From an uncultured Clostridia bacterium (GTDB taxonomy: Bacteria > Bacillota > Clostridia > Christensenellales > Aristaeellaceae), in contig CAKURR010000006.1 of the NCBI GenBank assembly GCA_934675735.1, forward strand, positions 1-64,000: a stretch of DNA of 64,000 bases, in the 5' to 3' direction. This document shows positions 41,329-50,921 of the stretch, in pieces (within the stretch, counting starts at the first letter, position 1; each line of letters begins with the position of its first letter). A program made the translations under genes and the position numbers. Below the pieces are notes generated by a model. That model was given only the letters and a program-made list of their open reading frames with translations, made no database searches and was not told the origin of the DNA.

Positions 41329-44300
41329 TCAGAACGAAAACAGCGTCGTCTGGTTGCTTTCCGGCAGGCTGCCCAGGCATCCGCCCTCGCGCAGCAGGTC
41401 GATGAGCGACGCGGAAATTTTCGTTCGGTTGCGCAGATCCTCCACGGAAATGAACGGCGACTGCCCGCGCGCGTCCACAATGCTCTGTGCGGCGGCCTCG
41501 CCCAAGCCGGGCAGCGCGTTGAACGGCATGCGGATGGTTTTGTCATCCACCACCTGAAACTTCGTCGCGTCGCTCTTGTAGAGATCGACCGGCGCGAGCT
41601 TGATGCCGCGGCAGAGCATTTCGATGACCAGCTCCATGATAATCATCAAATCCTTGTCCTTCTGCGTGAGGTCTTTGCTGTTTTCCTCCATCTCCTTGTA
41701 ACGGCCGCGGATGGATTCCAGCGACCCGCCGAGGATGCTCGCATCGAAGCAGTCCGCGCGAACGGTGTAATACGCGCAGTAATACGCCGCCGGCCGGTGC
41801 ACCTTGTACCACGCAATGCGCAGCGCCATCGTCACATAAGCAACCGCGTGCCCCTTCGGGAACATGTATTTAATCTTCTTGCATGAATCGATGAACCACG
41901 ACGGCACGTTGTGCTCAATCATCGCTTCTTCCATCTCGGGCTTGAGGCCGCGGCCCTTACGAACCGATTCCATCGTGTCAAACGACATCTTCGGCGCGAC
42001 GCCGTAGTCGATGAGCGCGTTCATGATATCGTCGCGGCAGCAGATGCACGAAGCCAGCGGCGCAATACCCGCCTTGATGATTTCCTGTGCGTTGCCAATC
42101 CACACATCCGTGCCGTGGGACAGGCCGGAGATGCGAATCAACTCCTCCATCGTCGTCGGGTGCGTCTCTTCGAGCATCTGGCGGACGAACTTCGTGCCGA
42201 ATTCCGGCACGCCGTATGTGCCCGTCTTGGAGCCGATCTGTTCGGACGTCACGCCCAGCGCCTCCGTGCCCGAGAACAGCGAAATCACGTCCGGATCGGT
42301 CAGCGGCAGGGTACGCGCATCGATGCCCGTCAAATCCATCAGCATGCGGATCATCGTCGGGTCGTCGTGGCCCAGAACGTCCAGCTTGACCAGCACGTCG
42401 TGCATCGAGCCGAAATCGTAATGCGTGGTGATGACGGGGCTGGTCATGTCGTTGGCCGGATGCTGGATGGCAACAAACTGCTGAATTTCATATTCCTTCG
42501 GCAGAACGACCATGCCCGCCGGATGCTGGCCCGTCGTGCGCTTCACGCCGACGCAGCCCAGCGCCAGTCGGTTCATCTCCGCTTCGGAGAGCGTCAAGTT
42601 CCGCTCTTCGCAGTATTTTTTGACGTAGCCGTAAGCCGTCTTGTCCGCCAGCGTGCCGATGGTTCCGGCGCGGTAGCAGTATCCCTTGCCGAACAGCTCT
42701 TCGATGTACGCGTGCGCGCGCGGCTGGTACACGCCCGAGAAGTTCAGGTCAATATCCGGCACCTTGTCGCCCTTGAAGCCGAGGAAAACCTCGAACGGAA
42801 TGTCGAATCCGTCGCGGAAAAGGTCTGCGCCGCACTGCGGACATTTCATCGGCGGCAAGTCCACGCCGACCTTGTATTTGCTTCTGTCCACATCGAACGT
42901 ATACCACTTGCATTTCGGACAGCGGTAGTGCGGCGGCAGGGCGTTGACCTCCGAAATGCCGACCAGATGCGCCACGTAGGACGAGCCGACGCTGCCGCGC
43001 GAGCCGACCAGATAGCCGTCCGCGTTGGATTTTTTGACCAGCTTTTCCGCGATGTTGTACAGCGTGCCGTAGCCGTAGCCGAGGATGGAGGAAAGCTCCT
43101 TTTCCTTGCGCGCCACGACGATTTCCGGCGGGTTGTCGCCGAACCACTCGCGAATCTGTTCTTCGCACAGGTTGCGGATGTTGTCCGCCGCGTCCGGCCA
43201 ATAGGGCTGGAAGGTCTCCTTGCCCTCCGGATGCTTGGGATACAAGCCGACCTCGCCGATACGCGCGGCGATTTTCGCCGGATTGTCGATGACGACCTCC
43301 TCCGCCTTCGCCTTGCCCAGATAGCTGAACTCGTCAAGCATCTCCTGTGTCGTTTTGAAATACAGCGGCGGCTGGTTGTCCGCGTCCTTGAAGCCGTGCG
43401 CCGCCTGAATAATCGCGCGGAATTTGCCGTCCTTCGGGTCGAGAAAATGCACGTCGCCCGTCGCGCAGACGGGAATGCCCAGCTCTTCGCCCAGCCGGAC
43501 GATTTTGCGGTTGAAGTCGCGCAGCTGCTCCTCGTCCTCCGCCATGCCCTCGCGAATCATGAACGCGTTGTTGCCGATGGGCTGGATTTCCAGATAGTCG
43601 TAGAACCGCGCAATCCGCTTGAGCTCCGTGTCGTTTTTGCCGTCCACCACCGCGCGGAACAGCTCGCCCGCCTCGCAGGCCGAACCGACGATAATGCCCT
43701 TGCGGTATTTCTGCAAAATCTCGCGCGGGGTATGCGGCTTGCGGCTGAAATAGTTGAGATGGCCTTCCGAAACAATCTTGTTCAGGTTGGTAATGCCGTC
43801 CTGCTCGGCGGCCAGCAGAATGATGTGATAGGAATCGCCGATAGCGCCGCCCGTCAGCGCAGAATTGATTTCGTTCAGGCGGGTGACGCCCTTCTCCTTC
43901 GCCGTATCGAGCATGCGGTTGAGCATGTGCGCCGTCGCGCGCGCGTCGTGCACGGCTCTGTGCGCGTTTTTGAGGCTGATGCCCAGCGATTTGCAGACCG
44001 CGCCGAGCCTGTGGCTCTTGAGGCTGGGGTACATTCTGCGCGAAAATTCAAGCGTGTCAATGACGGGCATGTGGATTTCAATGCCCAGCCGATTGCATTC
44101 CTCCGTCAGGAAGGAATAATCGAACTTCGCGTTGTGCGCCGCGAACGCCGCCCCGCCGATAAATTCCAGCAGTTTGGGAATTTCGACCTCTGCCGGATTC
44201 GCGTCGGCCACCATCGCGTCGGTGATGTGGGTCAAATCGGAAACCTCTTGCGGAATCGGCTCCATCGGGTTGACGAATTTGCTGTATTCCTCCACCACCT

Positions 44301-45675
44301 GCCCGTTGCGGATGCGCACCGCGCCGATTTCCATAATGCGGCATTTGCGCGGGTTCAGGCCCGTGGTTTCAAAGTCCACCACGACGATATCGTCCGTCAG
44401 CGGCCTGTCGTCGCCGTCCTTGACGACGACGGTCACATCGGTCAGATAGCCCTCCATGCCCGGGATGAGCTTGATTTTGTTCTTCTTCGCCGCGCCGAAG
44501 GCTTCGGGGAACGCCTGCACCACGCCGTGATCCGTGATGGCGACGGCGGGGTGGCCCCACTGTGCCGCGCGCTTAATCAAATCGCTGGCGGAGGAAACCG
44601 CGTCCATCTCGCTCATGTTGGTGTGCATGTGCAGCTCGATGCGCTTGCGCTCGGCGGTATCCTGCCGCATGGGCTTTTCGCGCGCGTCGATATCGTTGAC
44701 CATCACGACCAGCCCGTGCTCAAAGCTGTCCATCTTCACGTCGCCGCGCACGGCCAGCCACGCGCCCTCCTTGACGGCGGCAATCACGTCGTCAACGGCC
44801 TTCTTTTCCTCTTCCGTCGGCGGGCGGTCGTCATCCTCCTGTGCGCCGCCGAAGCGGCCCTTTCTGGGCTTATAGCGCAGAAACGTCTTGCACTTGATGG
44901 TATTGGTGTAATCCGTCAGCGCGAAAGAAAGCAGCTGCATCTCGCCGCCGCGCAGCTCGCGCGTCTCCACCGTCAGCACCTCGCCGCAGATGGTCAGCTT
45001 GCTGGCCTCCTCAGTCAATTCGCTGATGGGCAGCGGCTCGGCGGTAATCGGCCTGCCGAAAATCGCCTTGGGCTTTTCCCTGGCGGCCTTGATTTCCTGA
45101 GCGGCGACCTGCTCGTTCTGGGTTTTAATCATCGCGGCGACAGCCTGTTCGTCCTCGGCCTTGCGGCGGCGGCGAATCTCTTCCAGCTGCTCTTCGCGCA
45201 GCTTGACCGCCTGAAAGACGACGTGCACCTTGGTCACAAACACGTTTTCGACCAGCTGTTCGATGTATTTATCCACGCCGGACTGCGCGAGAAATTTCGG
45301 CGCGATATCCTGCGGCACGAGCACGCTGAGCACGTCGCCCTTGCATTCCAGCGTCGCGTCGTTCATAAACGGCGCGCCGGAGGGATGGCGGCGTTTGACG
45401 CAGCGCAGGATAAACGGCGCGTATTTCTGCGGGTCGCTCAAAAATTCCTGTGCCAGCTGCGGCGAGCGGATGATGAGCTTGACCCGTGTCGGCGCGAAAT
45501 TGCGCCGCATGGCGCGCTGTGCCGCCAGAAACGGCCTTTCCTCCACCAGCATATCCGAAGAGAAAAAGACCGATATCTCGTCGCCCGCCTTGCTGGCCGT
45601 CACGCGCTCGAGGGTCAAATGTCCCCTCAGCTCCTGTGCCGGCCCTTCGAGCAAACCTTCCCACTGCTGTGCCAC
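41329..45675 (-). CDS. polC: DNA polymerase III PolC-type alpha subunit
   Basis: The 1448-residue enzyme is the main replicative polymerase of firmicutes. Domains in order: N-terminal helical part and OB fold (about 220-345), PHP domain beginning RIELHMHTNMSEMDA, an inserted DEDD 3'-5' exonuclease starting IVVVDFETTGLNP, the second half of PHP, then the polymerase III palm with the zinc-finger-like CPKCKWY...CPQCGADL segment, FKGDKVPDIDLNFSG with catalytic aspartates, and the helix-hairpin-helix tail LPGLGEAAAQSIV. The length is typical. The start is a GTG at 45675 with AGAGGTGA just upstream. It lies between ispG and rimP, the firmicute order without proS. Confidence 0.98.
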   Translation of the reverse strand: MAQQWEGLLEGPAQELRGHLTLERVTASKAGDEISVFFSSDMLVEERPFLAAQRAMRRNFAPTRVKLIIRSPQLAQEFLSDPQKYAPFILRCVKRRHPSGAPFMNDATLECKGDVLSVLVPQDIAPKFLAQSGVDKYIEQLVENVFVTKVHVVFQAVKLREEQLEEIRRRRKAEDEQAVAAMIKTQNEQVAAQEIKAAREKPKAIFGRPITAEPLPISELTEEASKLTICGEVLTVETRELRGGEMQLLSFALTDYTNTIKCKTFLRYKPRKGRFGGAQEDDDRPPTEEEKKAVDDVIAAVKEGAWLAVRGDVKMDSFEHGLVVMVNDIDAREKPMRQDTAERKRIELHMHTNMSEMDAVSSASDLIKRAAQWGHPAVAITDHGVVQAFPEAFGAAKKNKIKLIPGMEGYLTDVTVVVKDGDDRPLTDDIVVVDFETTGLNPRKCRIMEIGAVRIRNGQVVEEYSKFVNPMEPIPQEVSDLTHITDAMVADANPAEVEIPKLLEFIGGAAFAAHNAKFDYSFLTEECNRLGIEIHMPVIDTLEFSRRMYPSLKSHRLGAVCKSLGISLKNAHRAVHDARATAHMLNRMLDTAKEKGVTRLNEINSALTGGAIGDSYHIILLAAEQDGITNLNKIVSEGHLNYFSRKPHTPREILQKYRKGIIVGSACEAGELFRAVVDGKNDTELKRIARFYDYLEIQPIGNNAFMIREGMAEDEEQLRDFNRKIVRLGEELGIPVCATGDVHFLDPKDGKFRAIIQAAHGFKDADNQPPLYFKTTQEMLDEFSYLGKAKAEEVVIDNPAKIAARIGEVGLYPKHPEGKETFQPYWPDAADNIRNLCEEQIREWFGDNPPEIVVARKEKELSSILGYGYGTLYNIAEKLVKKSNADGYLVGSRGSVGSSYVAHLVGISEVNALPPHYRCPKCKWYTFDVDRSKYKVGVDLPPMKCPQCGADLFRDGFDIPFEVFLGFKGDKVPDIDLNFSGVYQPRAHAYIEELFGKGYCYRAGTIGTLADKTAYGYVKKYCEERNLTLSEAEMNRLALGCVGVKRTTGQHPAGMVVLPKEYEIQQFVAIQHPANDMTSPVITTHYDFGSMHDVLVKLDVLGHDDPTMIRMLMDLTGIDARTLPLTDPDVISLFSGTEALGVTSEQIGSKTGTYGVPEFGTKFVRQMLEETHPTTMEELIRISGLSHGTDVWIGNAQEIIKAGIAPLASCICCRDDIMNALIDYGVAPKMSFDTMESVRKGRGLKPEMEEAMIEHNVPSWFIDSCKKIKYMFPKGHAVAYVTMALRIAWYKVHRPAAYYCAYYTVRADCFDASILGGSLESIRGRYKEMEENSKDLTQKDKDLMIIMELVIEMLCRGIKLAPVDLYKSDATKFQVVDDKTIRMPFNALPGLGEAAAQSIVDARGQSPFISVEDLRNRTKISASLIDLLREGGCLGSLPESNQTTLFSF

Positions 45676-45694
45676 TGTACGTCACCTCTCACGT

Positions 45695-45745
45695 TGGGGC
45701 GCCGCCCCAGCCCCTGCCGGAAAACTGAGTTTTCCGGGCTTTCCT
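45695..45745. repeat. Half-copy of the nested palindrome repeat
   Basis: Two hairpins in a row with 3-base loops, TGGGGC-GCC-GCCCCA (45695-45709) and CCGGAAAAC-TGA-GTTTTCCGG (45717-45737), then TTTCCTC, matching the left half of 29864-30000. Confidence 0.7.
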
Positions 45746-45795
45746 CTTTGAAATTCGTGATTTTACGGATTCAAACTTTTCCTCATCCAAAGCCG

Positions 45796-45822
45796 TTGTA
45801 GGGGCGCGCATTGCGCGTCCGC
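45796..45822 (+). repeat. Copy 5 of the 26-bp GC-rich dispersed repeat
   Basis: TTGTAGGGGCGCGCATTGCG followed by CGTCCG; this copy defines the consensus well. Confidence 0.75.
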
Positions 45823-45852
45823 CGACTTCATTGAGTTCTTCCTTTTAACTCA

Positions 45853-45883
45853 CAAAAGCCTCCCTCTCAGGAGGGAGGTTTGC
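45853..45883 (-). terminator. Terminator of the pyrH-ispG operon
   Basis: An 8-bp stem CCTCCCTC/GAGGGAGG followed by CTTTTG on the minus strand, about 25 bases after the ispG stop. Confidence 0.75.
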
Positions 45884-45906
45884 ATCCCGCAACATAACAA
45901 AGTAAG

Positions 45907-46956
45907 TTACAGCATCTTATGAATCTCGTCAATCAGAATCTGTGCCAAATCGCCGGTCACCTTCTGCGGCTGCTGTCCCTTCTTGATGAGCAGGCCCGCG
46001 CCGTTTCCGCCGCCGCAGATACCGATATCCGCCTCGCGGCCCTCGCCCGGGCCGTTGACCACGCAGCCCATGACGGCCACCTTGAACGGCACGTTCACGC
46101 CCTTGAGTTCTTCCTGCACGCGGCGCATAATTCCGCCCACGTCGATGCAGGTGCGCCCGCAGGTCGGGCAGGAGACATACTGCACAAAGTTCCTGCGCAG
46201 CCCTACGTCCTGCAAAATCTCAATGCCCGCGGGCGGCTCAAGGCACGGATCGCCCGTCAGCGAAACGCGGATGGTGTCGCCGATGCCGTCCAGCAGCAGC
46301 GAGCCGATGCCGATGGCGCTCTTGATTCTGCCCTGTTCCGGCAGGCCCGCTTCGGTCACGCCCAAGTGCAGCGGATAGTCGCACTGCGCGCTCGCCAGCC
46401 GATACGCCGCGACGGTATCGGGCACGTTGCTCGCCTTCATGGAGAGCACCATGTCGTAAAAGCCGCAGTTCTCCAGCATTTTCGCGTGCGCCAGCGCGCT
46501 TTCCACCATGCCCTGCGGGGTCGGCCCGCCGTATTTGGCGAGGATATCCTTTTCCACCGAGCCGGAGTTCACGCCGATGCGCACCGGAATGTGATGCGCC
46601 TTCACGCAGTCGGCCAGAATGCGCACGTTCTTTTCCCCGCCGATGTTGCCGGGGTTGATGCGCAGCTTGTGAATGCCGTTTTCCACCGCCTTGACGGCGA
46701 GCTTGTAATCAAAATGAATGTCGGCAACCAGCGGCACAGGGCTTTCGTCTACCAGCGTGCGCACCGCGTTGGCGCACGCGTCGTTGTAGACGGATACGCG
46801 CACGATATCCGCTCCCGCCACCGTCAGCGCGCGAATTTGGGAGAGCGTCGCCTCCGCATCCGCGGTGTCCGTATTCGTCATCGACTGTACGCTGACCGGC
46901 GCGCCCCCGCCGATGAGGACGTTTCCGGCTTTGACCTGCCTTGTCTTTGTGCTCAT
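45907..46956 (-). CDS. ispG: 4-hydroxy-3-methylbut-2-enyl-diphosphate synthase (IspG)
   Basis: The 349-residue [4Fe-4S] enzyme makes HMBPP in the MEP isoprenoid pathway. The N-terminal TIM barrel contains PVSVQSMTNTDTAD and ADIHFDYKLA; the C-terminal cluster-binding part has SCPTCGRTCID and VMGCVVNGPGEGREADIG with the cysteines and glutamate that hold the cluster. The length is that of the short bacterial form. It is 11 bases downstream of rseP and in the same operon as dxr and uppS, so three steps of isoprenoid/undecaprenyl synthesis are together. Confidence 0.98.
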   Translation of the reverse strand: MSTKTRQVKAGNVLIGGGAPVSVQSMTNTDTADAEATLSQIRALTVAGADIVRVSVYNDACANAVRTLVDESPVPLVADIHFDYKLAVKAVENGIHKLRINPGNIGGEKNVRILADCVKAHHIPVRIGVNSGSVEKDILAKYGGPTPQGMVESALAHAKMLENCGFYDMVLSMKASNVPDTVAAYRLASAQCDYPLHLGVTEAGLPEQGRIKSAIGIGSLLLDGIGDTIRVSLTGDPCLEPPAGIEILQDVGLRRNFVQYVSCPTCGRTCIDVGGIMRRVQEELKGVNVPFKVAVMGCVVNGPGEGREADIGICGGGNGAGLLIKKGQQPQKVTGDLAQILIDEIHKML

Positions 46957-46967
46957 GTGTTTTTCCC

Positions 46968-47990
46968 TCAGCCCTTCACAAAAAATCGCATAATGTCCTT
47001 GTATGTCAGCAGCACCATCAGCCCCATCAGCAGCGCAAAGCCCGCCAGATGGATGGCGCCTTCCAGCTCCCGCTTGACGGGCTTGCGGCGAATCGCTTCC
47101 GCCAGCAGAAACAGCAGCCGGCTTCCGTCCAGTCCCGGAATCGGGAGCAGGTTCATCACGCCGAGATTGACGCTGATGAGCGCCAGCATTTCCAGATAGA
47201 CCTCAAAGCCGCCCTGCTGCGTGACCTCCTGAATGACGTAAACCGTGCCGACCGGGCCGGTCATGTCGTCTACGCCTTGCCCCTTGAACACCATGTTCTT
47301 GAGCGCATCCAGAATCGCCTTCACGCTTTCGACGTTGTATTGCACCGAGAACGGGATGCTCTGCGTTATCGGCAGGCGCATGTTCGCCCGCCCGAAGGAG
47401 AAGCCCACGCGATAGCGCCCCGCGTCCTCGTCGTAAAACGGCGTCAGCGTCAAATTGAGCGTTTCGCCGCCGCGCCTGACGGTCAGCGTCACCGCGCTGC
47501 CGTTTGAATCGGCAATCGCCTGCGCAATCGCGTTTGAATCCGCCGTTTCCGTGCCGTTCACGGCCAGAATTTCGTCGCCGAGCTGCAAGCCCGCCATCTG
47601 CGCGTTCTCCTCAAGTTCCGCCACCTTCGGCACGACGACGCTCACGCCGCACAGGCTCATGAACAGCGCAATCACCAGAAACGCGATGACAAAGTTCATC
47701 AGCGGGCCGCTGAAAATCGTGACCGCGCGCTTCCAAACCGCCTGGTTGTTAAACGCGCGAGGGTCAGGCTTATCTTCGTCCTCGCCGTAAAACTGGCAGT
47801 AGCCGCCGATGGGCAGCAGGCGAATCGAAAACTGTGTGCCCTTTCTGCTCTTCCACCGGGCCAGCAGCGGACCCATGCCCATCGAAAATTCCTGCACGCT
47901 GATGCCGCAGGCGCGGGCCGCCCAGAAATGGCCCGCCTCGTGCGCGATAATCAGCACGCCCAGCAGCAGCAGCGCCAGAACCACATACAT
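46968..47990 (-). CDS. rseP: Site-2 (RIP) membrane metalloprotease RseP/RasP
   Basis: The 340-residue membrane protease cleaves transmembrane anchors such as anti-sigma factors. HEAGH lies in the first membrane helix (about 17-21), the second zinc motif NLLPIPGLDGSR is near residue 290, and a PDZ domain (about 120-195: GLQLGDEILAVNGTE) sits between. Four hydrophobic helices are visible. It is in the standard dxr-rseP-ispG order. Confidence 0.96.
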   Translation of the reverse strand: MYVVLALLLLGVLIIAHEAGHFWAARACGISVQEFSMGMGPLLARWKSRKGTQFSIRLLPIGGYCQFYGEDEDKPDPRAFNNQAVWKRAVTIFSGPLMNFVIAFLVIALFMSLCGVSVVVPKVAELEENAQMAGLQLGDEILAVNGTETADSNAIAQAIADSNGSAVTLTVRRGGETLNLTLTPFYDEDAGRYRVGFSFGRANMRLPITQSIPFSVQYNVESVKAILDALKNMVFKGQGVDDMTGPVGTVYVIQEVTQQGGFEVYLEMLALISVNLGVMNLLPIPGLDGSRLLFLLAEAIRRKPVKRELEGAIHLAGFALLMGLMVLLTYKDIMRFFVKG

Positions 47991-48011
47991 GAAAAGAAAG
48001 CACCTCCCGCG

Positions 48012-49163
48012 TTACGCGCCAAACCGCCCCAGCAGCTCTGCGGCCTTCCGCCGCGCGGCGCGGTCGCATTCAAACACCTGTTCCAGCGTCGGATGGGCAA
48101 TCACCGGCACGGCCTGCATCGTCTCTTCCACCAGCCGCGCAATCGCGCCGAACGGGATTTTTTCGTGCAGGAACGCGTCCACCGCGATTTCGTTCGCGCC
48201 GTTGAGCACCGCGCTCATTGACCCGCCGACGGCCAGCGCGTCATACGCCAGCTTCAGCCCCGGGAATCGGTCGTAATCCGGCTGTTCAAAGGTCAGCGCG
48301 TTCATCTGCGTGAAATCCAGCCGTTTGCCGCCGGTCGGCAATCTCTCCGGCCAGCTCATCGCGTAAAGAATCGGCAGGCGCATATCCGGCGTGCCCAGCT
48401 GGGCCATCACCGCGCCGTCCGCGTATTCGACCATAGAATGTATGACGCTCTGCGGATGAATCAGCACATCGATTTTCTCGGCGGGCATGTCAAACAGCCA
48501 GCGCGCCTCGATGACCTCCAGCGCCTTGTTCATCATCGACGCGGAATCGATGGTGATTTTGCGGCCCATGCTCCAATTCGGGTGCTTGAGCGCCTGCTCG
48601 GGCCGCGCGTTATAGATGTCCTCTTTCTTCCATGTGCGGAACGGGCCGCCGCTCGCCGTCAGAATCAGGCGGGTCGGCGTGTTGCCCTGCGCGCCCTGCA
48701 AACACTGGAAAATCGCGCTGTGTTCGCTGTCCACCGGCAGCAGCGGGTGGCCCGCTTTTCTCGCCGCCTCCGTCACCAGCTCGCCGCCCGCGACGAGCGG
48801 CTCCTTGTTGGCCAGCAGCACGCGTTTGCCGCAGGCAAGCGACTCCATCACCGCCGCCAGGCCGACAACGCCCACGACCGAAACGAGCACGTCGTCCGCG
48901 TCGCACGCGCGCACCACGTCCAGCAGCACGTTTTCGCCGAACATCCACTGGCAGCCGTCCTTGATATCCTCGGGAATTTCCTTCGGTTCGACGGAAAGCG
49001 CCGCAATCTTCGGCCGGAATTGACGCACCTGCTCAAACAGCTTTTCGCTCGAGCTGTGCGCCACCAGCGCGGTAACGGCAAAACGGTCGCTGTGGCGCGC
49101 CGCCACGTCGAGCGCCTGCGTGCCGATGGAACCCGTGGAACCCAGTATCGCCAACTTTCGCAT
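48012..49163 (-). CDS. dxr: 1-deoxy-D-xylulose 5-phosphate reductoisomerase
   Basis: The 383-residue NADPH enzyme makes MEP, the first committed step of the MEP pathway. Motifs: LAILGSTGSIGTQALD (nucleotide binding, 4-19), LANKEPLVAGG, LTASGGPFR, PNWSMGRKITIDSASMMNK and HPQSVIHSMVEY, which contain the metal and substrate residues. Length is normal. GGGAGG is 5 bases before the ATG. It is in operon with cdsA and rseP. Confidence 0.98.
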   Translation of the reverse strand: MRKLAILGSTGSIGTQALDVAARHSDRFAVTALVAHSSSEKLFEQVRQFRPKIAALSVEPKEIPEDIKDGCQWMFGENVLLDVVRACDADDVLVSVVGVVGLAAVMESLACGKRVLLANKEPLVAGGELVTEAARKAGHPLLPVDSEHSAIFQCLQGAQGNTPTRLILTASGGPFRTWKKEDIYNARPEQALKHPNWSMGRKITIDSASMMNKALEVIEARWLFDMPAEKIDVLIHPQSVIHSMVEYADGAVMAQLGTPDMRLPILYAMSWPERLPTGGKRLDFTQMNALTFEQPDYDRFPGLKLAYDALAVGGSMSAVLNGANEIAVDAFLHEKIPFGAIARLVEETMQAVPVIAHPTLEQVFECDRAARRKAAELLGRFGA

Positions 49164-49217
49164 ATTTGCCTCCCTTTTTTCGCATTAAGCATGCGTATTT
49201 CAGCCGCGCGCCGCCTT

Positions 49218-50024
49218 TTAGAGCACCAGCGTATAGCAATACATCACAATCAGGGTGAAAATCACGCTGTCAAATCTGTCCATCACGCCGCCGTGCCCGG
49301 GGAAAATCTTGCCGTAATCCTTAATCCCGCTGTGGCGCTTGAGCAGCGATGCGGAAAGGTCGCCGATTTCGCCCGCCACCGAGCCGATTAAGCCCAGCGC
49401 AATCGTCGCCGGAATGCCCGGCATCGGCATGTGAAACGCATAGACAAACACCGCGCGGCAGATTAAACCCGCAATCGTGCCGCCTGCCACGCCGAAAATC
49501 GCGCCCTCCACCGTCTTTTTCGGGCTGACGTTCGGGCAGAGCTTGTGCTTGCCCAGCGCCCGGCCGCCGAAATACGCCGCGCCGTCGCCGGCATAAGCAA
49601 TCGCAAACGCCATCGTAATCAGCGCAATGCCCGGCACGACGCCGTAGGTGCTGTTCATCATCATCATGAACATCGACATCGGCAGAAAGCAGGTGAACAG
49701 CGGATACACCGAGGCCGCCGCGTCCGGAAACGTCGGCTTTTCGCGCAGCATGACGCCCGTCATCGAAATGCCCATCGCCGCTACAACCAGCAGCAGCGGG
49801 TCAAGCACGCCCATCACGCGGCTCAGCGGCCACATTGCGACCGCCGCCGCATAGCCGCCCCACGCGCAGACATTGTAGCCCGCTTTGCCCAGCGCGCGAT
49901 AGCATTCCCGCATCGCGATAATCGTCAGCAAGGCGGTTACCAGCTCGGCGAACCAGCCGCGCACGACCAGCACAAAGATGAGAAACGGCACGCCGACAGC
50001 CGCGGTAATCAGGCGAGTTTTCAT
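49218..50024 (-). CDS. cdsA: Phosphatidate cytidylyltransferase
   Basis: The 268-residue membrane enzyme makes CDP-diacylglycerol for phospholipid synthesis. About eight hydrophobic segments are seen, and the CdsA signature SASLLKRHSGIKDYGK, followed by FPGHGGVMDRFDS, lies near the C-terminus. It lies 14 bases downstream of uppS. Confidence 0.97.
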   Translation of the reverse strand: MKTRLITAAVGVPFLIFVLVVRGWFAELVTALLTIIAMRECYRALGKAGYNVCAWGGYAAAVAMWPLSRVMGVLDPLLLVVAAMGISMTGVMLREKPTFPDAAASVYPLFTCFLPMSMFMMMMNSTYGVVPGIALITMAFAIAYAGDGAAYFGGRALGKHKLCPNVSPKKTVEGAIFGVAGGTIAGLICRAVFVYAFHMPMPGIPATIALGLIGSVAGEIGDLSASLLKRHSGIKDYGKIFPGHGGVMDRFDSVIFTLIVMYCYTLVL

Positions 50025-50038
50025 ATAATCCTTCTTTC

Positions 50039-50809
50039 TTATACGCCGCCGAACCGACGATTTCTCTTCGCATACGCCAGCAGCGCTTCATCATAGGCAT
50101 GACGGTCGAAATCCGGCCAGAGCGTATCGGTCTGATAAAACTCCGCATACGCCAGCTGATAGAGCAGAAAGTTGCTCAGTCGCATCTCTCCGCTCGTCCG
50201 AATCAAAAAATCCACATCCGGCAGTCCGGCGGTATACAGCTCGTTCTCAAACACTTTGCGGTCGATATCCTCCGGCTTCATGTCGCCGTTTGCCACATGC
50301 TCTGCCAGTTTCTGCGCCGCGCGGATGATTTCCTGCTGACCGCCGTAATTCAGCGCGATATTGAGCTGCAGGCCCGTGTTTTCGTGCGTGCGGCGGATGG
50401 CGGCGTGCAGCGCGTCCTGCTGCTTTTCCAGCCCTTTGGGCATACCGTCGATGTCGCCCAGAATGCGGATGCGCACGTTTTTTTTGTTCAGCTCGTCGAT
50501 TTCGCTGGTGAAATATTGCAGCAAAAGTCGCATCAGCGCGCCGACCTCCTCCGCCGAGCGCTTCCAGTTTTCGGCGGAAAACGCGTAAATCGTCAGCGCC
50601 TCAATGCCCAGCTCGTCGGAATATTTGATGATTTCGCGCAGCGCCTCCACGCCCGCCTTGTGGCCGAACGTGCGCGGCATGCCCCGCTTCTGCGCCCAGC
50701 GGCCGTTGCCATCCATGATAATCGCCACGTGGCGCGGCAGAAATTCCCTGTCCAGCTCCTTTGCCGAAGCGACGGGCGCTTTGCTTTCATTTTGGTCAAG
50801 AACTGCCAT
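50039..50809 (-). CDS. uppS: Isoprenyl transferase (undecaprenyl diphosphate synthase)
   Basis: The 256-residue cis-prenyltransferase makes the C55 lipid carrier of the cell wall. HVAIIMDGNGRWAQ carries the catalytic Asp and the P-loop (about 27-40), AFSAENWKR follows, and FLIRTSGEMRLSNFLLYQLA with AEFY are the later conserved blocks. The start is the ATG at 50809 with GGGGGG 6 bases upstream; a longer TTG frame to 50842 runs over that site. Confidence 0.97.
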   Translation of the reverse strand: MAVLDQNESKAPVASAKELDREFLPRHVAIIMDGNGRWAQKRGMPRTFGHKAGVEALREIIKYSDELGIEALTIYAFSAENWKRSAEEVGALMRLLLQYFTSEIDELNKKNVRIRILGDIDGMPKGLEKQQDALHAAIRRTHENTGLQLNIALNYGGQQEIIRAAQKLAEHVANGDMKPEDIDRKVFENELYTAGLPDVDFLIRTSGEMRLSNFLLYQLAYAEFYQTDTLWPDFDRHAYDEALLAYAKRNRRFGGV

Positions 50810-50921
50810 ATCTATCCCCCCTGCCGCCGCGTTTTGCGCCAAACGGCCGTTGTTTTTGCTCTAATCCAAACGGCGGGCATCGCAGAGCGCCGCTCCGACG
50901 AAACCCGCCGTTTCAATCTGT

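Larger units (their letters stand above)
45676..45906. other. Gap between ispG and polC with repeats
   Basis: The 231-base gap holds a half-copy of the nested-palindrome repeat (45695-45745), one copy of the 26-bp repeat (45796-45822) and the ispG terminator (45853-45883). No clear polC promoter is seen, so polC may rely on read-through. Confidence 0.7.

Noticed and set aside
41911..45801. A 1296-residue open frame on the plus strand opposite polC
   Set aside because: It is the antisense shadow of polC in GC-rich DNA; it has no ribosome binding site, is rich in R, H and A, and matches no family.
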